Notes under the pieces: generated by a model
What the model saw: the letters and a program-made list of their open reading frames with translations, nothing else
What the model was told of the DNA's origin: nothing
Databases searched by the model: none
Assembly (NCBI RefSeq): GCF_040812015.1
Contig: NZ_JBFNXJ010000009.1
Coordinates: 124,001-188,000 of the forward strand
DNA length: 64,000 nucleotides
Source of the DNA: Chitinivorax sp. PXF-14
Lineage (GTDB): Bacteria; Pseudomonadota; Gammaproteobacteria; Burkholderiales; SCOH01
Reading direction: 5' to 3'
In this document: positions 1 to 7,390 of the stretch, piece by piece
How the letters are laid out: each line of letters starts with the position of its first letter
Position numbering within the stretch: the stretch's first letter is position 1
Position numbers and translations under genes: made by a program

Positions 1-873
1 GCCGTGGTGGTCGACGTCGTACTCGATATCGGCGCGGCGCGCCAGCACCAGCCGCCAGCGGCCATCGGGGCGATCGGCCGGCAGGTAGCGCACCTCGCTC
101 GAGGTATGGCTGTGGCTGTCGAGAAACAGCCAGGCCTCGCTGCGCGAGCGCGACACATGGAGGTTGAAGCGCTCGTCGCGCTCCTCGAACACCAGTTCGT
201 CCCCACGTTCGCCCAGGCGGTACTTCCACAGCTGGTTCGAGCGCTTGGTCTGCTTGTCCTCGGTGGTGTAGAACAGGGTTTCGTTGTCGGCCGCCCAGGC
301 GAGCGAGGTCACGCGTGCACGCCGCATCGGCAGCAGCTTGCCACTCTGCAGGCTCTTGATCTGCAGCGTGTACTGGCGGAAGCCGGTGGCGTCGGTGGTA
401 TAGGCATAGAAGCGGTCGTCGTCGCTCAGATCGACATCGCCGACCGACATATACGATTTGCCGCGCGCCAGCTCGTTGACATCGAGCAGCACGTGTTCGG
501 TGCCAGGCAGGCTGGCTGCAGGTTCGCCGGCCCCCACTTCCTCATTGGCGCGCTGGCGGCACAGGATCGGGTACTGCAGCCCGGTCTCGGTGCGCACGTA
601 GTAGCGCCAGCCGCGCAGCCTGTATGGCACGCTCATGTCGGTTTCCTGGATGCGCCCCAGCATCTCGCGGTAGAGCGCCTCGCGGAACGGCGCAAGCGGC
701 GCCATCACGGCGTCGGCATAGGTATTTTCGGCGTCGAGGTAGGTGATCGTGGCGGGGTCGTCGCGCTGGCGCAGCCAGAAGTAGTCGTCGACGCGCCGGT
801 CGCCGAACTTGCTGAGCACGGTGGGCCGCCTGGCGGCGATAGGAGGGGATGGCAGCTGACGGGTATCGGTCAT
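1..873 (-). CDS. ptrB: Oligopeptidase B (S9A serine peptidase), N-terminal part
   Basis: The reading frame is open to the left edge, so only the first 291 codons are visible. The start is the ATG at 873. The N-terminus carries hallmarks of the prolyl-oligopeptidase S9A family: a segment RVDDYFWLRQRDD, then DAENTYADAVM, then GWRYYVRTETGLQYPI, followed by the start of the beta-propeller (DVNELA, YMSVGDVDLSDDDRFYAY). The family cleaves short peptides after basic residues in the cytosol or periplasm. The catalytic Ser-Asp-His lie in the missing C-terminal domain, so activity cannot be judged. The long plus-strand frame across it is an antisense shadow. Oligopeptidase B is preferred over prolyl oligopeptidase by N-terminal similarity as I recall it, not by a search. 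Confidence 0.85.
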   Translation of the reverse strand, partial: MTDTRQLPSPPIAARRPTVLSKFGDRRVDDYFWLRQRDDPATITYLDAENTYADAVMAPLAPFREALYREMLGRIQETDMSVPYRLRGWRYYVRTETGLQYPILCRQRANEEVGAGEPAASLPGTEHVLLDVNELARGKSYMSVGDVDLSDDDRFYAYTTDATGFRQYTLQIKSLQSGKLLPMRRARVTSLAWAADNETLFYTTEDKQTKRSNQLWKYRLGERGDELVFEERDERFNLHVSRSRSEAWLFLDSHSHTSSEVRYLPADRPDGRWRLVLARRADIEYDVDHHG

Positions 874-967
874 CGGGGGTTCGCATCCGGCAGGGCCGGC
901 TCGGGCGTTGCAATACCGCGACTATAGCCGACTTCGGCCGTCACGGCGGCCCCGGCCGGCGTGGCGC

Positions 968-1402
968 TCAGCCGCTGCCCTGCTCCAGCACGCGCTGCGC
1001 CTCGGCCTCGATCGCCGCGATGGCCTCGTCGAACTGCATCGATTTGTCGAAGAAATACGCGGCCCCGAGCGCCAGCGCGTGCCGTCGGTACAGCGGGAAG
1101 GCATGGTTGGTGAGCACCAGCGGCAGCGCGCGCTGCGCGGGATCGAGTGAGGCAAGGTAGGCGAGCACGTCGAAGCCGGTGCCCTGCTGCAATTCGAGGT
1201 CGACCACCGCGAGGTCGAAACGATGGCTGCGCAGCTGCTCGACGGCAGCCTCGGCGCCGCTGGCATGGGCCGAGAACACGATATCCGGCCGGTGCGCGAA
1301 GCAGGCTGTCAGCGCCTCGCGCAGCAGCGGCGAATCCTCGACGAGCAGCACCGCCACCCGCATCGGGGCGGTGGAATCGGCAGCGGCGAGTTGACTGGCC
1401 AT
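968..1402 (-). CDS. Single-domain response regulator (receiver only)
   Basis: A protein of 144 aa that is almost entirely a CheY-like receiver domain. The acidic pair is E22/D23 in LLVEDSPLLREA, the probable phospho-acceptor is D68 in LAVVDLELQQG, and the switch residues are T98 (LVLTNHA) and K120 (YFFDKSMQF). It has no output domain, so it should act by protein contact or as a phosphate sink. M14 (MRVAVLLVEDS) is an alternative start that fits the domain edge better. It lies 35 bp downstream of the LuxR-type regulator on the same strand. A small hairpin (GGGCT, loop TGCG, AGCCC, 1423-1436) sits between them but has no U-run. Co-transcription with the regulator and partnership with the divergent histidine kinase are inferences from position. 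Confidence 0.85.
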   Translation of the reverse strand: MASQLAAADSTAPMRVAVLLVEDSPLLREALTACFAHRPDIVFSAHASGAEAAVEQLRSHRFDLAVVDLELQQGTGFDVLAYLASLDPAQRALPLVLTNHAFPLYRRHALALGAAYFFDKSMQFDEAIAAIEAEAQRVLEQGSG

Positions 1403-1437
1403 GGTTCGTCATCCGGCGGGATGGGCTTGCGAGCCCT

Positions 1438-2073
1438 TCAGTTGATCAGCGCATGCTTGATCGCGTAATAGGTCAGGTCGGCATTGGTCTTGAGCTTCAT
1501 TTTCTCCAGCACGCGGCTGCGGTAGGTGCTGACGGTCTTGACGCTGAGGCACAGCTCATCGGCGATCTCGGTGGCGGAGCGGCCGCTGGCGAGCTTGTGG
1601 AATACCTGGAATTCGCGTGCCGACAATAGCTCATGCAGTGCCCTGTCGACGGGCTGGGCGAGCTGGTCGGCCAGCAGGCTGGCCAGCGCCGCCGACACGT
1701 AGCGATGCCCGGCACAGATCGTGCGGATCGCCTTGACGATCTCGTTCGGGTCGGCGTCTTTCGACAGGTAGCCGCGGCAGCCGGCGCGGATCAGGCTCAG
1801 CGCGTACTGCGTCTCGGCATAGCCGCTCAGGATCAGCACCGGCATGTCGGGGCGGATGCGTTGCAGGTCGCGCAGGGTATCGATGCCATCCTTGCCCGGC
1901 ATGGAGAGGTCGAGCACGGTGATGTCGAAGGCCTGGCGCCTGACCTGCGCGATCGCCTCGATGCCGTCGGCCGCCTCGCCCGCCACGCACAGGTCGGGCT
2001 CCATTTCCAGCAGGGCCCGCAGGCCGGATCGGACGATGCCGTGGTCGTCCACCAGCAGCACGGCTTTCTTCAT
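1438..2073 (-). CDS. LuxR/NarL-family DNA-binding response regulator
   Basis: A protein of 211 aa with a receiver domain (about residues 3-118) and a LuxR-type helix-turn-helix (about 148-208). Receiver residues are D9/D10 in LLVDDHGIV, phospho-acceptor D55 in TVLDLSMPGKDG, S83 in LILSGYAE and K105 in YLSKDADP. The HTH contains LSAREFQVFHKLASG, ATEIADELCLSVKTVSTY and a recognition helix like that of GacA/UvrY proteins. The ATG at 2073 is preceded by GGAG. The histidine kinase of matching type (HisKA_3) is divergent at 2402, so the two probably form a pair. A 20-bp inverted repeat of the class bound by such regulators lies in the promoter region between them. Confidence 0.93.
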   Translation of the reverse strand: MKKAVLLVDDHGIVRSGLRALLEMEPDLCVAGEAADGIEAIAQVRRQAFDITVLDLSMPGKDGIDTLRDLQRIRPDMPVLILSGYAETQYALSLIRAGCRGYLSKDADPNEIVKAIRTICAGHRYVSAALASLLADQLAQPVDRALHELLSAREFQVFHKLASGRSATEIADELCLSVKTVSTYRSRVLEKMKLKTNADLTYYAIKHALIN

Positions 2074-2115
2074 GGTCTGGCTCCTGTCACCGCCTGCACC
2101 ACAACATGAGCAGAA

Positions 2116-2274
2116 CTATAGCAGCAGGCCGGAGATCAACGAGACGACGGCGATCACCAGGAACAGCCCGAACAATATGCGCGAGATGCCCGCCGCGTCG
2201 GCGGCGATGCCGCCAAATCCAAAAATGGCCGCCACGATGGCTATGATGAAAAACACCACTGCGTAGTACAACAT
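2116..2274 (-). CDS. DUF1328 small membrane protein
   Basis: A 52-aa protein. The start ATG at 2274 has a good ribosome site (AGGAGG, 8 nt upstream). It begins [18 protein letters not shown], continues [17 protein letters not shown] and ends in a second hydrophobic helix, so it has two membrane helices joined by a short Gly/Ala-rich turn. This is the typical DUF1328 (YtjA) pattern of small inner-membrane proteins, whose biochemical role is unknown. It lies between the response regulator and the histidine kinase, reading toward the regulator. DUF1328, entericidin and CsbD proteins are all commonly stress-induced, and three such genes sit within 3 kb here. Confidence 0.93.
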   Translation of the reverse strand: MLYYAVVFFIIAIVAAIFGFGGIAADAAGISRILFGLFLVIAVVSLISGLLL

Positions 2275-2343
2275 GATCCAGTCCTCCTGATGGATGCCCG
2301 AGCCCGCTGCACGCCTGCACTGTAGAACCGCCCGACGGCCAGC

Positions 2344-2388
2344 GGTAGCCGGCTACCCGCTGATGATCGTGTCGGACATCTCCGACAC
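2344..2388. promoter_or_regulatory. Two palindromes in the divergent DUF1328/kinase promoter region
   Basis: GGTAGCCGGCTACC (2344-2357) is a perfect 14-bp palindrome. Twelve bases later GTGTCGGA (2369-2376), spacer CATC, and TCCGACAC (2381-2388) form a perfect 8-bp inverted repeat. Written as TGTCGG-N6-CCGACA it has the geometry of GacA/UvrY-type sites (TGTAAG-N6-CTTACA), but the half-site differs. It ends 13 bp before the kinase start and about 95 bp upstream of the DUF1328 start. Its use as an operator for the neighbouring LuxR-type regulator is inference. Confidence 0.5.
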
Positions 2389-2401
2389 ACCCGGGAGACG
2401 C

Positions 2402-3811
2402 ATGCCGATACCCCCGTTCCTGCAAGGCGCCATGACCTACCTGCGCCAGCTCGGCTGGCAGGCCATCGCGAGCCTGGCCTGCTGCGTCGCCGTGGCGGCG
2501 CTGGCCATGTTCACCAACGAGAAGCTGGCCGCGCTGACCGACAGCCAGAGCCACGAGGTGCTGGTGACGCATGACCGCATCTCGTCGCTGCGCCTGTTGT
2601 GGCTCAACCTGCTGCAGGCCGAATCGGCCCAGCGCGGCTATCTGGTCAAGCTCGATGACCGCTACCTGGCGCCCTACCGGCAAGCAGTGCAGCAGGCGCG
2701 CTACCACCTGGCGCAGCTCGACCAGCCGGCCACGCCCGACACTGTCGGCCTGAGCCGGGATGCGCAGAAGCTCTCGCTCGCGGTGGGCGCGCGGCTGGCC
2801 GAGATGGAGCTGACGCTGGACTTCGCCACCAAGGGCCAGCTGGAGCAGGCTTACGGCGTGCTGGCGACCGATCGCGGCCTCGCGCTGAGCCGCGACATCG
2901 ACACCATGGTGACCCGCATCACCACGCACGAAAGCCGGCGCCTCGGCGAGCAGCAGCAGGCGCTGGGGCGGGCGATCCGCTGGCTGCGGCTGTCGATGGC
3001 GACAGGCACGCTGCTGATCATGGCGATGGTGTTCCTCATGCTGCAGCGGCTGCTCGGCGACATCCAGCAGAAGAACCGCCAGGCGCAGTGGCTGGAATCG
3101 CGCCAGCGCATGCTCGACGAGCAGGTGCAGGCGCGCACGCGGCAGATGGAACAGCTCGCCGAGGGCTACCAGATGGATGTCGAGCGCGAGCGTGAACGCC
3201 TGGCGCGCGAACTGCATGACGAACTGGGCGCCATCCTCACCGCCACCAAGATGGACATCGCCTGGGCCCGCCGCCAGCTCGCGCAGAGCCATCCCGAGAT
3301 CGTCGACAAGCTGGGCCGCACGCAGGCTAACCTGGACCAGGGCATCCAGTTCAAGCGCCGCATCGTGCAGGACCTGCACCCACCGCTGCTGCGCACCTTC
3401 GGCCTGTGCGAAGCGCTGCGCGCGCTGGCCGAGGAATGCGCCGAGCGCAACCACTGGGTGCTCGACCTGACGCTGCCCGAGCAGGCGCCGTTGAGCGATC
3501 TCGCCAGCCTGGCGATCTACCGCATCCTGCAGGAGACACTCAACAACGCCGCCAAATACGCCGGGGCGACGCAGGTTTCCGTGCATCTGGTGGTGGACGG
3601 CGAGCATGCGAAGCTTGAAATCCAGGACAACGGCGTCGGCATGGATTTGGCCCAGCTGCCCGCCGGCACGCACGGGCTCCTGGGCATGCGCCATCGCGTG
3701 ACGGCCATCGGTGGCAAGATCGACCTGCGCAGCGAGCCGGGCCAGGGGCTGTTCACCCAGGCGCTGATCCCGCTCAAATCAGCCTCCGGTGCGGCCGGGC
3801 TCACGGGCTGA
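2402..3811 (+). CDS. CHASE3 sensor histidine kinase (HisKA_3 type)
   Basis: A 469-aa inner-membrane kinase. The ATG at 2402 is chosen over the in-frame ATG at 2294 because it has GGGAGA just upstream and because the longer form would run through the divergent promoter. The first membrane helix (about 17-37) is followed by a CHASE3-like periplasmic domain (NLLQAESAQRGYLVKLDD, then YLAPY), a second helix near residues 200-220, a coiled coil, and the dimerisation box LARELHDELGA with phospho-acceptor H272. The ATPase domain has an N-box (LQETLNNAAKYAG), DNGVGMD and GLLGMRHRV. This kinase class pairs with NarL/LuxR-type regulators, and one lies divergent at 1438-2073. The sensed signal is unknown. 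Confidence 0.93.
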   Translation: MPIPPFLQGAMTYLRQLGWQAIASLACCVAVAALAMFTNEKLAALTDSQSHEVLVTHDRISSLRLLWLNLLQAESAQRGYLVKLDDRYLAPYRQAVQQARYHLAQLDQPATPDTVGLSRDAQKLSLAVGARLAEMELTLDFATKGQLEQAYGVLATDRGLALSRDIDTMVTRITTHESRRLGEQQQALGRAIRWLRLSMATGTLLIMAMVFLMLQRLLGDIQQKNRQAQWLESRQRMLDEQVQARTRQMEQLAEGYQMDVERERERLARELHDELGAILTATKMDIAWARRQLAQSHPEIVDKLGRTQANLDQGIQFKRRIVQDLHPPLLRTFGLCEALRALAEECAERNHWVLDLTLPEQAPLSDLASLAIYRILQETLNNAAKYAGATQVSVHLVVDGEHAKLEIQDNGVGMDLAQLPAGTHGLLGMRHRVTAIGGKIDLRSEPGQGLFTQALIPLKSASGAAGLTG

Positions 3812-3870
3812 GGGCCGCGTGATGCCGGGCGCCACAGGCCAGAAGGCCTGCGGCGCGGGGTGCTGTCAGA

Positions 3871-4008
3871 TCACTTCTGCGCCTTATCGGCAGCGTGTTC
3901 GAGCTTGTCGCCACCGTGCTCGATATCCTGCCCCAGCCCCTTCATGGTGTTGCAGGCAGCCAGCGAGAACAGCGACAGCAGACATAACATCAGTACGGCA
4001 TGTTTCAT
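3871..4008 (-). CDS. Entericidin A/B-family small lipoprotein
   Basis: A 45-aa protein with a lipoprotein signal (hydrophobic LMLCLLSLFSLAAC, lipobox LAAC with lipidated C19) and the short mature part NTMKGLGQDIEHGGDKLEH, which matches the entericidin pattern (C-N-T-x-x-G-x-G-x-D). The start ATG at 4008 has GGAGG about 9 nt upstream. Entericidin B of E. coli is a stress-induced membrane-active lipoprotein paired with an antidote, entericidin A. Only one copy is visible here, so a toxin-antidote pair cannot be claimed. It sits between the kinase gene and a secreted-protein gene. The family is often annotated ecnB, but I cannot separate A from B. Confidence 0.88.
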   Translation of the reverse strand: MKHAVLMLCLLSLFSLAACNTMKGLGQDIEHGGDKLEHAADKAQK

Positions 4009-4107
4009 GATGGAATCCTCCAGGCTCGGTGGACGGGGCGCCTACACTGCGGCGGACAGCCCCGCCCGATTTCGATGAGGTGAGCTCGCCGGCACCAGCC
4101 GGCTCGA

Positions 4108-4734
4108 TCACGGGCGCGGCTTGGCGTCGAACAGGCAGATATCCTTTGCCGTGCCGGACAGGGTGTCGCAGCGTTGCGGGGCCGGAACGGGCTCCGGCAC
4201 TGGCTCCGGCGCCATTGCGGGCGCCTGTTGCGGCGCGGCCATGGGCGCGGGCATCGCGGCAGGTGCCGGTGGCGGGGCATCCTCGGGCGGCTCGGTGATC
4301 ATCACCACCTGAGATGCCTGCAGCACCTCGTAGCGCGAGCGGTTGGCGTCGATGTCGGCCAGGTCGTGATTGCGCGAGGCGAGCGCGTCGTGCAGGCAGC
4401 CCTGCTTGTTGGCCAACCCGTTGCACTTCGCCTGCTCGACGCTGTACAGCGCCTCTGCCTTGGCCCTGGCGGCCGCCATATTGGCGTCGGTGGTGTTGCG
4501 GTAGCCGCTCTCGAGGTCGGCATACAGCATGTCGCGGTCGGCCGCGGCTTCGGTCGCACACAGCGGTCTGCTGGCACGCGGTTTGCCATCGCACAGCGCC
4601 AGATTGGCGTCGTAGCGCTGGCTGATCAGCTCGCGCTGCTGCCTGTATTCTTCCCGGGTCATGGCCGCGCTCGCTGTCAGCGAGACGCCGGCCAGCAACA
4701 CGCCACAGCTCATCATGAGGGTTGCGGTGTTCAT
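4108..4734 (-). CDS. Secreted hypothetical protein with Pro/Ala-rich tail
   Basis: A 208-aa protein not recognised as a named family. It has a Sec signal peptide (cleavage probably after LTASA near residue 23) and a charged helical mature domain with six cysteines overall (LALCDGK, RPLCATE, AKCNGLANKQGCL, QRCDTL, KDICLF), which could form disulphides in the periplasm. A low-complexity Pro/Ala/Met stretch (about 150-185, PAPMAAPQQAPAMAP) links to a short Cys-containing end. The ATG at 4734 is preceded by AGGAG. It lies 63 bp downstream of csbD on the same strand. The block suggests an envelope-stress role, which is inference only. Confidence 0.75.
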   Translation of the reverse strand: MNTATLMMSCGVLLAGVSLTASAAMTREEYRQQRELISQRYDANLALCDGKPRASRPLCATEAAADRDMLYADLESGYRNTTDANMAAARAKAEALYSVEQAKCNGLANKQGCLHDALASRNHDLADIDANRSRYEVLQASQVVMITEPPEDAPPPAPAAMPAPMAAPQQAPAMAPEPVPEPVPAPQRCDTLSGTAKDICLFDAKPRP

Positions 4735-4797
4735 GTCGGTGCTCCTGTCACATATCGTCGGGCCCGCCCGCCGGGCGGGGGTCGGGGTCGAACGGGC

Positions 4798-5013
4798 TCA
4801 GTGCCGATGGCCGTCGGGGTAGCGCTGCTCGAAGTCGCGGATCTGCGCCTCGACCTCGTCCTTCGAAAACCCGTAGGCCTCCTGTATCCGGCCTGCCAGC
4901 TGGTCGCGCCGGCCCTTGATCTGTTCGAGCCTGTCGTCGGTCAGCCTGCCCCAGCGCTCGCGTACCTTGCCCTTGAATTGCTTCCAGTTGCCTTCCACTT
5001 GGTCCCAGTTCAT
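4798..5013 (-). CDS. CsbD-family stress protein
   Basis: A 71-aa hydrophilic, highly charged protein beginning MNWDQVEGNWKQFKGKV and containing RWGRLTDDRLEQIKGRRDQL, the CsbD repeat pattern. CsbD proteins are small general-stress proteins of unknown mechanism, controlled by sigma-B in Bacillus and by osmotic or stationary-phase signals in proteobacteria (YjbJ). The start ATG at 5013 has AAGGAG upstream. The 279-bp upstream region carries sequence words shared with the DUF1328/kinase promoter. Family assignment is firm; function is not. Confidence 0.95.
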   Translation of the reverse strand: MNWDQVEGNWKQFKGKVRERWGRLTDDRLEQIKGRRDQLAGRIQEAYGFSKDEVEAQIRDFEQRYPDGHRH

Positions 5014-5127
5014 GGTCTTGCTCCTTTCAACGTGGACTCGACGATGAGGTGGCTCGAAACGCCGCTGCGGCGGGGCCCGCAGGCCAATACCTTACGGGGA
5101 TGCGGTGCGGCAGTGCTGCCAGTTTTT

Positions 5128-5240
5128 CGGGCTACCCGATGCGCAGTTGAGCGCGATATGGCCCGCTCAAGCTGTAGGGACATGGTAAGTGCGGGCATGC
5201 GGCGCGGCAGTCGGCCAGGTGCGCGATGTGGTGTCGGACA
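5128..5240. promoter_or_regulatory. Shared sequence words upstream of csbD
   Basis: GGCTACCCG (5130-5138, within the inverted repeat CGGGcTaCCCG at 5128-5138) and GTGTCGGACA (5231-5240) both also occur, in the same order, in the DUF1328/kinase promoter region (2351-2359 and 2369-2378). The spacing differs (18 bp there, 101 bp here), and only half of the palindrome is present here. The rest of 5014-5292 shows no convincing small gene. Common control of the two promoters is inference. Confidence 0.3.
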
Positions 5241-5292
5241 GGCATGGTGGCGGGCGTCGGCCCCGTCCTACAGAGTCGATAAAGATGCAGGC

Positions 5293-7383
5293 TCAGCGCG
5301 CCCTGGCGGGCAACGTGCCGCGTACCTCGAAGCGCACCTCGTCGCGCCGGCTGCCCGCGGCCCAGGCCAGCACATGGCGGCCCGGCCGCGGCGACCACCA
5401 GGCGCTGTCGCCGCCGTTCGCCAGCGGCTTGCCGTCGAGCCACCAACGCCCGCCGGCATCGGCCTCGAAACGGATCTTCTGGCGCGCGGGCGGGATGTCC
5501 GGGTCGAGCGCGATGATCTCGCCATCGCCCGGGTAGCGGATCGCACGTGCCGTCTGCCCGGCCAGCCGCACCACGGTCTGCTCGGTGCCGGCGATGAAGA
5601 CCTCGCGCCGGGCCGGCTCGATCGGCGGCTCGAACCGCACCGCCGTCGTGACGATGCCGCGCGGCACGGCCGGCTGGCGGCTGGGGCGCGCGGCATGCAG
5701 GCGCTGCACGATTTCGCGCCAGACGGGCGCCGCGCCCGAGATGCCCGAGACATCCCACATCGGCTCGCCGTCGAAATTGCCGACCCACACACCCACCGTG
5801 TAGCGGCTGGTGAAGCCGATGCACCAGTTGTCGCGCATGTCCTTGCTGGTGCCGGTCTTGACGGCGGCCCAGACACGCGTGGCGAGCGGGTTTTCGAGGC
5901 CGAAGGTGATGGCACGCGCGCTGCGGTCGGAAAGGATGTCGGCGACCAGCCAGGCGGCCTCGGCCTGCATCAGCGGCGCCGACCTGGCCTGCTGGCCGGG
6001 CAGCCATCCCGGTGCGCTGATGCGCCCGCCGTTGGCCAGGCTGCGATAGGCATTGACGAGCTGCCACAGCGTGATGTCGGGCGAGCCCAGCGCCAGCGAA
6101 TAGCCGTAGTAGTCGCCGCGCTCGGGCAGGTTGAAGCCCGCCGCCTGCAGCCGCTCGAAGAACGGCTCGACGCCCGTCAGCAGCAGCGTGCGCACGGCCG
6201 GCACATTGAGCGAGCCGGCCAGGCTGCTGCGCACGCTGACGATGCCGCGAAAATCCTTGTCGTAGTTCTGCGGCACATACATGCCGGCCGCCGTGTCGAG
6301 GTTGACCGGGCTGTCGTCGAGCAGCGAAGCCGGCGTCAGCAGCCGCTGCTCGAATGCCAGGCCGTAGAGCAGGGGCTTGAGCGTGGAGCCGGCCTGGCGC
6401 CGCGCCTGCACGCCATCGACCTGGCTCTGCCCGACATGGCCGACGTAGGCAAGCACCTCGCCGCTGGCGTTGTCGAGCACCAGCAAGGTGCCGTCGCGCA
6501 CGTTGCGCGAGGCCAGCGCGGCGAGCTGGCGCGTGAGGATCTGTCTCGCCTCGCGTTGCAGGCCGGCATCGAGCGTCGTGCGCAGGCTTTGCCCCGGCTT
6601 GACGAGCAGCCGTGCGGCCGCCTCGGGGGCATCGTCGACGACCAGCGCGCCGCGATTGCCGAACGACAGGGCCTGCAGCGCCAGCCCTTGCAGATAGGCG
6701 CAGCCGACGCGGGCCTGCATCACGCCGGCCAGCTCGCAGGCGCGCCGGCCCAGCGTATCGGCATTGGCGTTGGGGCCGCGCAGCAGCGCCGCGAGCACGA
6801 TACCCTCGCCCTGGTTGAGGCCGGCAGGCAGCTTGCCGAACAGCCGCGCCGAGGCCGCGGCCACACCCACCAGCTCTCCACGGAACGGCGCATGGTTCAG
6901 GTAGGCTTCGAGAATCTCCTGCTTGCCCCAGCCCGCCTCGATCTCGCGCGCGGCGGCCAGCTGGCCAAGTTTCTGCACCACGCTGCGGCCATCGCGGCCG
7001 GGCTTGAGCGCATCGTCGAGCAGGCCAGCGAGCTGCATGGTGATGGTGCTGGCGCCGCGCGGGCTGCCCGAGGCACGGTCGAGCGCCGCGCCGGCCAGCG
7101 CCTGCCAGTCGATGCCGGCATGTTCGAGAAAGCGCCGGTCCTCCGAGGCCAGCACGGCGGCCTGCAAGGCCGGGGAGACGGCTGCGAGCGGCGTCCAGGC
7201 GAGCCTGCGCACGCGGCTGTCAACGCGCTTCACCGAGAGCAGCTCGCCATGCCGGTCGAGCAGCCAGGATTCGGACGGCTGCCAGGCGGATTTCACCTCG
7301 GCAAAGCTCGGCACGGCCCAGCTCAGCGCCGGCAGCAGCGCGCCGAGCATCAATGTGCAGAATGAACGGCGCAGGCGGCCCAC
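5293..7383 (-). CDS. pbpC: Penicillin-binding protein 1C (bifunctional)
   Basis: A bifunctional peptidoglycan synthase anchored in the inner membrane. After a short basic N-terminus and one membrane helix comes a GT51 transglycosylase domain with the catalytic-glutamate motif EDRRFLEHAGIDW and GASTITMQLA, then a transpeptidase domain with S-x-x-K as GSTLKP, the S-x-N element SLN, and KTGTS. A C-terminal BiPBP_C beta domain follows (RRWWLDGKPL-like region, near the end). The start is uncertain. I use the GTG at 7383, just after the upstream gene's stop; an ATG at 7350 is possible, and the longest frame (7464) would overlap the GST gene by 74 bp. It is the last gene of the alpha-2-macroglobulin operon, matching the yfhM-pbpC pairing of E. 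coli. About 696 aa, normal for PBP1C. Confidence 0.93.
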   Translation of the reverse strand: MGRLRRSFCTLMLGALLPALSWAVPSFAEVKSAWQPSESWLLDRHGELLSVKRVDSRVRRLAWTPLAAVSPALQAAVLASEDRRFLEHAGIDWQALAGAALDRASGSPRGASTITMQLAGLLDDALKPGRDGRSVVQKLGQLAAAREIEAGWGKQEILEAYLNHAPFRGELVGVAAASARLFGKLPAGLNQGEGIVLAALLRGPNANADTLGRRACELAGVMQARVGCAYLQGLALQALSFGNRGALVVDDAPEAAARLLVKPGQSLRTTLDAGLQREARQILTRQLAALASRNVRDGTLLVLDNASGEVLAYVGHVGQSQVDGVQARRQAGSTLKPLLYGLAFEQRLLTPASLLDDSPVNLDTAAGMYVPQNYDKDFRGIVSVRSSLAGSLNVPAVRTLLLTGVEPFFERLQAAGFNLPERGDYYGYSLALGSPDITLWQLVNAYRSLANGGRISAPGWLPGQQARSAPLMQAEAAWLVADILSDRSARAITFGLENPLATRVWAAVKTGTSKDMRDNWCIGFTSRYTVGVWVGNFDGEPMWDVSGISGAAPVWREIVQRLHAARPSRQPAVPRGIVTTAVRFEPPIEPARREVFIAGTEQTVVRLAGQTARAIRYPGDGEIIALDPDIPPARQKIRFEADAGGRWWLDGKPLANGGDSAWWSPRPGRHVLAWAAGSRRDEVRFEVRGTLPARAR

Positions 7384-7390
7384 GCGCGGA

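Noticed and set aside
2087-3694. Minus-strand ORF of 535 codons
   Set aside because: Antisense to the histidine kinase and overlapping the real DUF1328 gene. No recognisable domain.
4174-7365. Plus-strand ORF of 1063 codons
   Set aside because: Antisense to the secreted-protein, csbD and pbpC genes, whose protein motifs are complete. Long open antisense frames are expected in GC-rich DNA.
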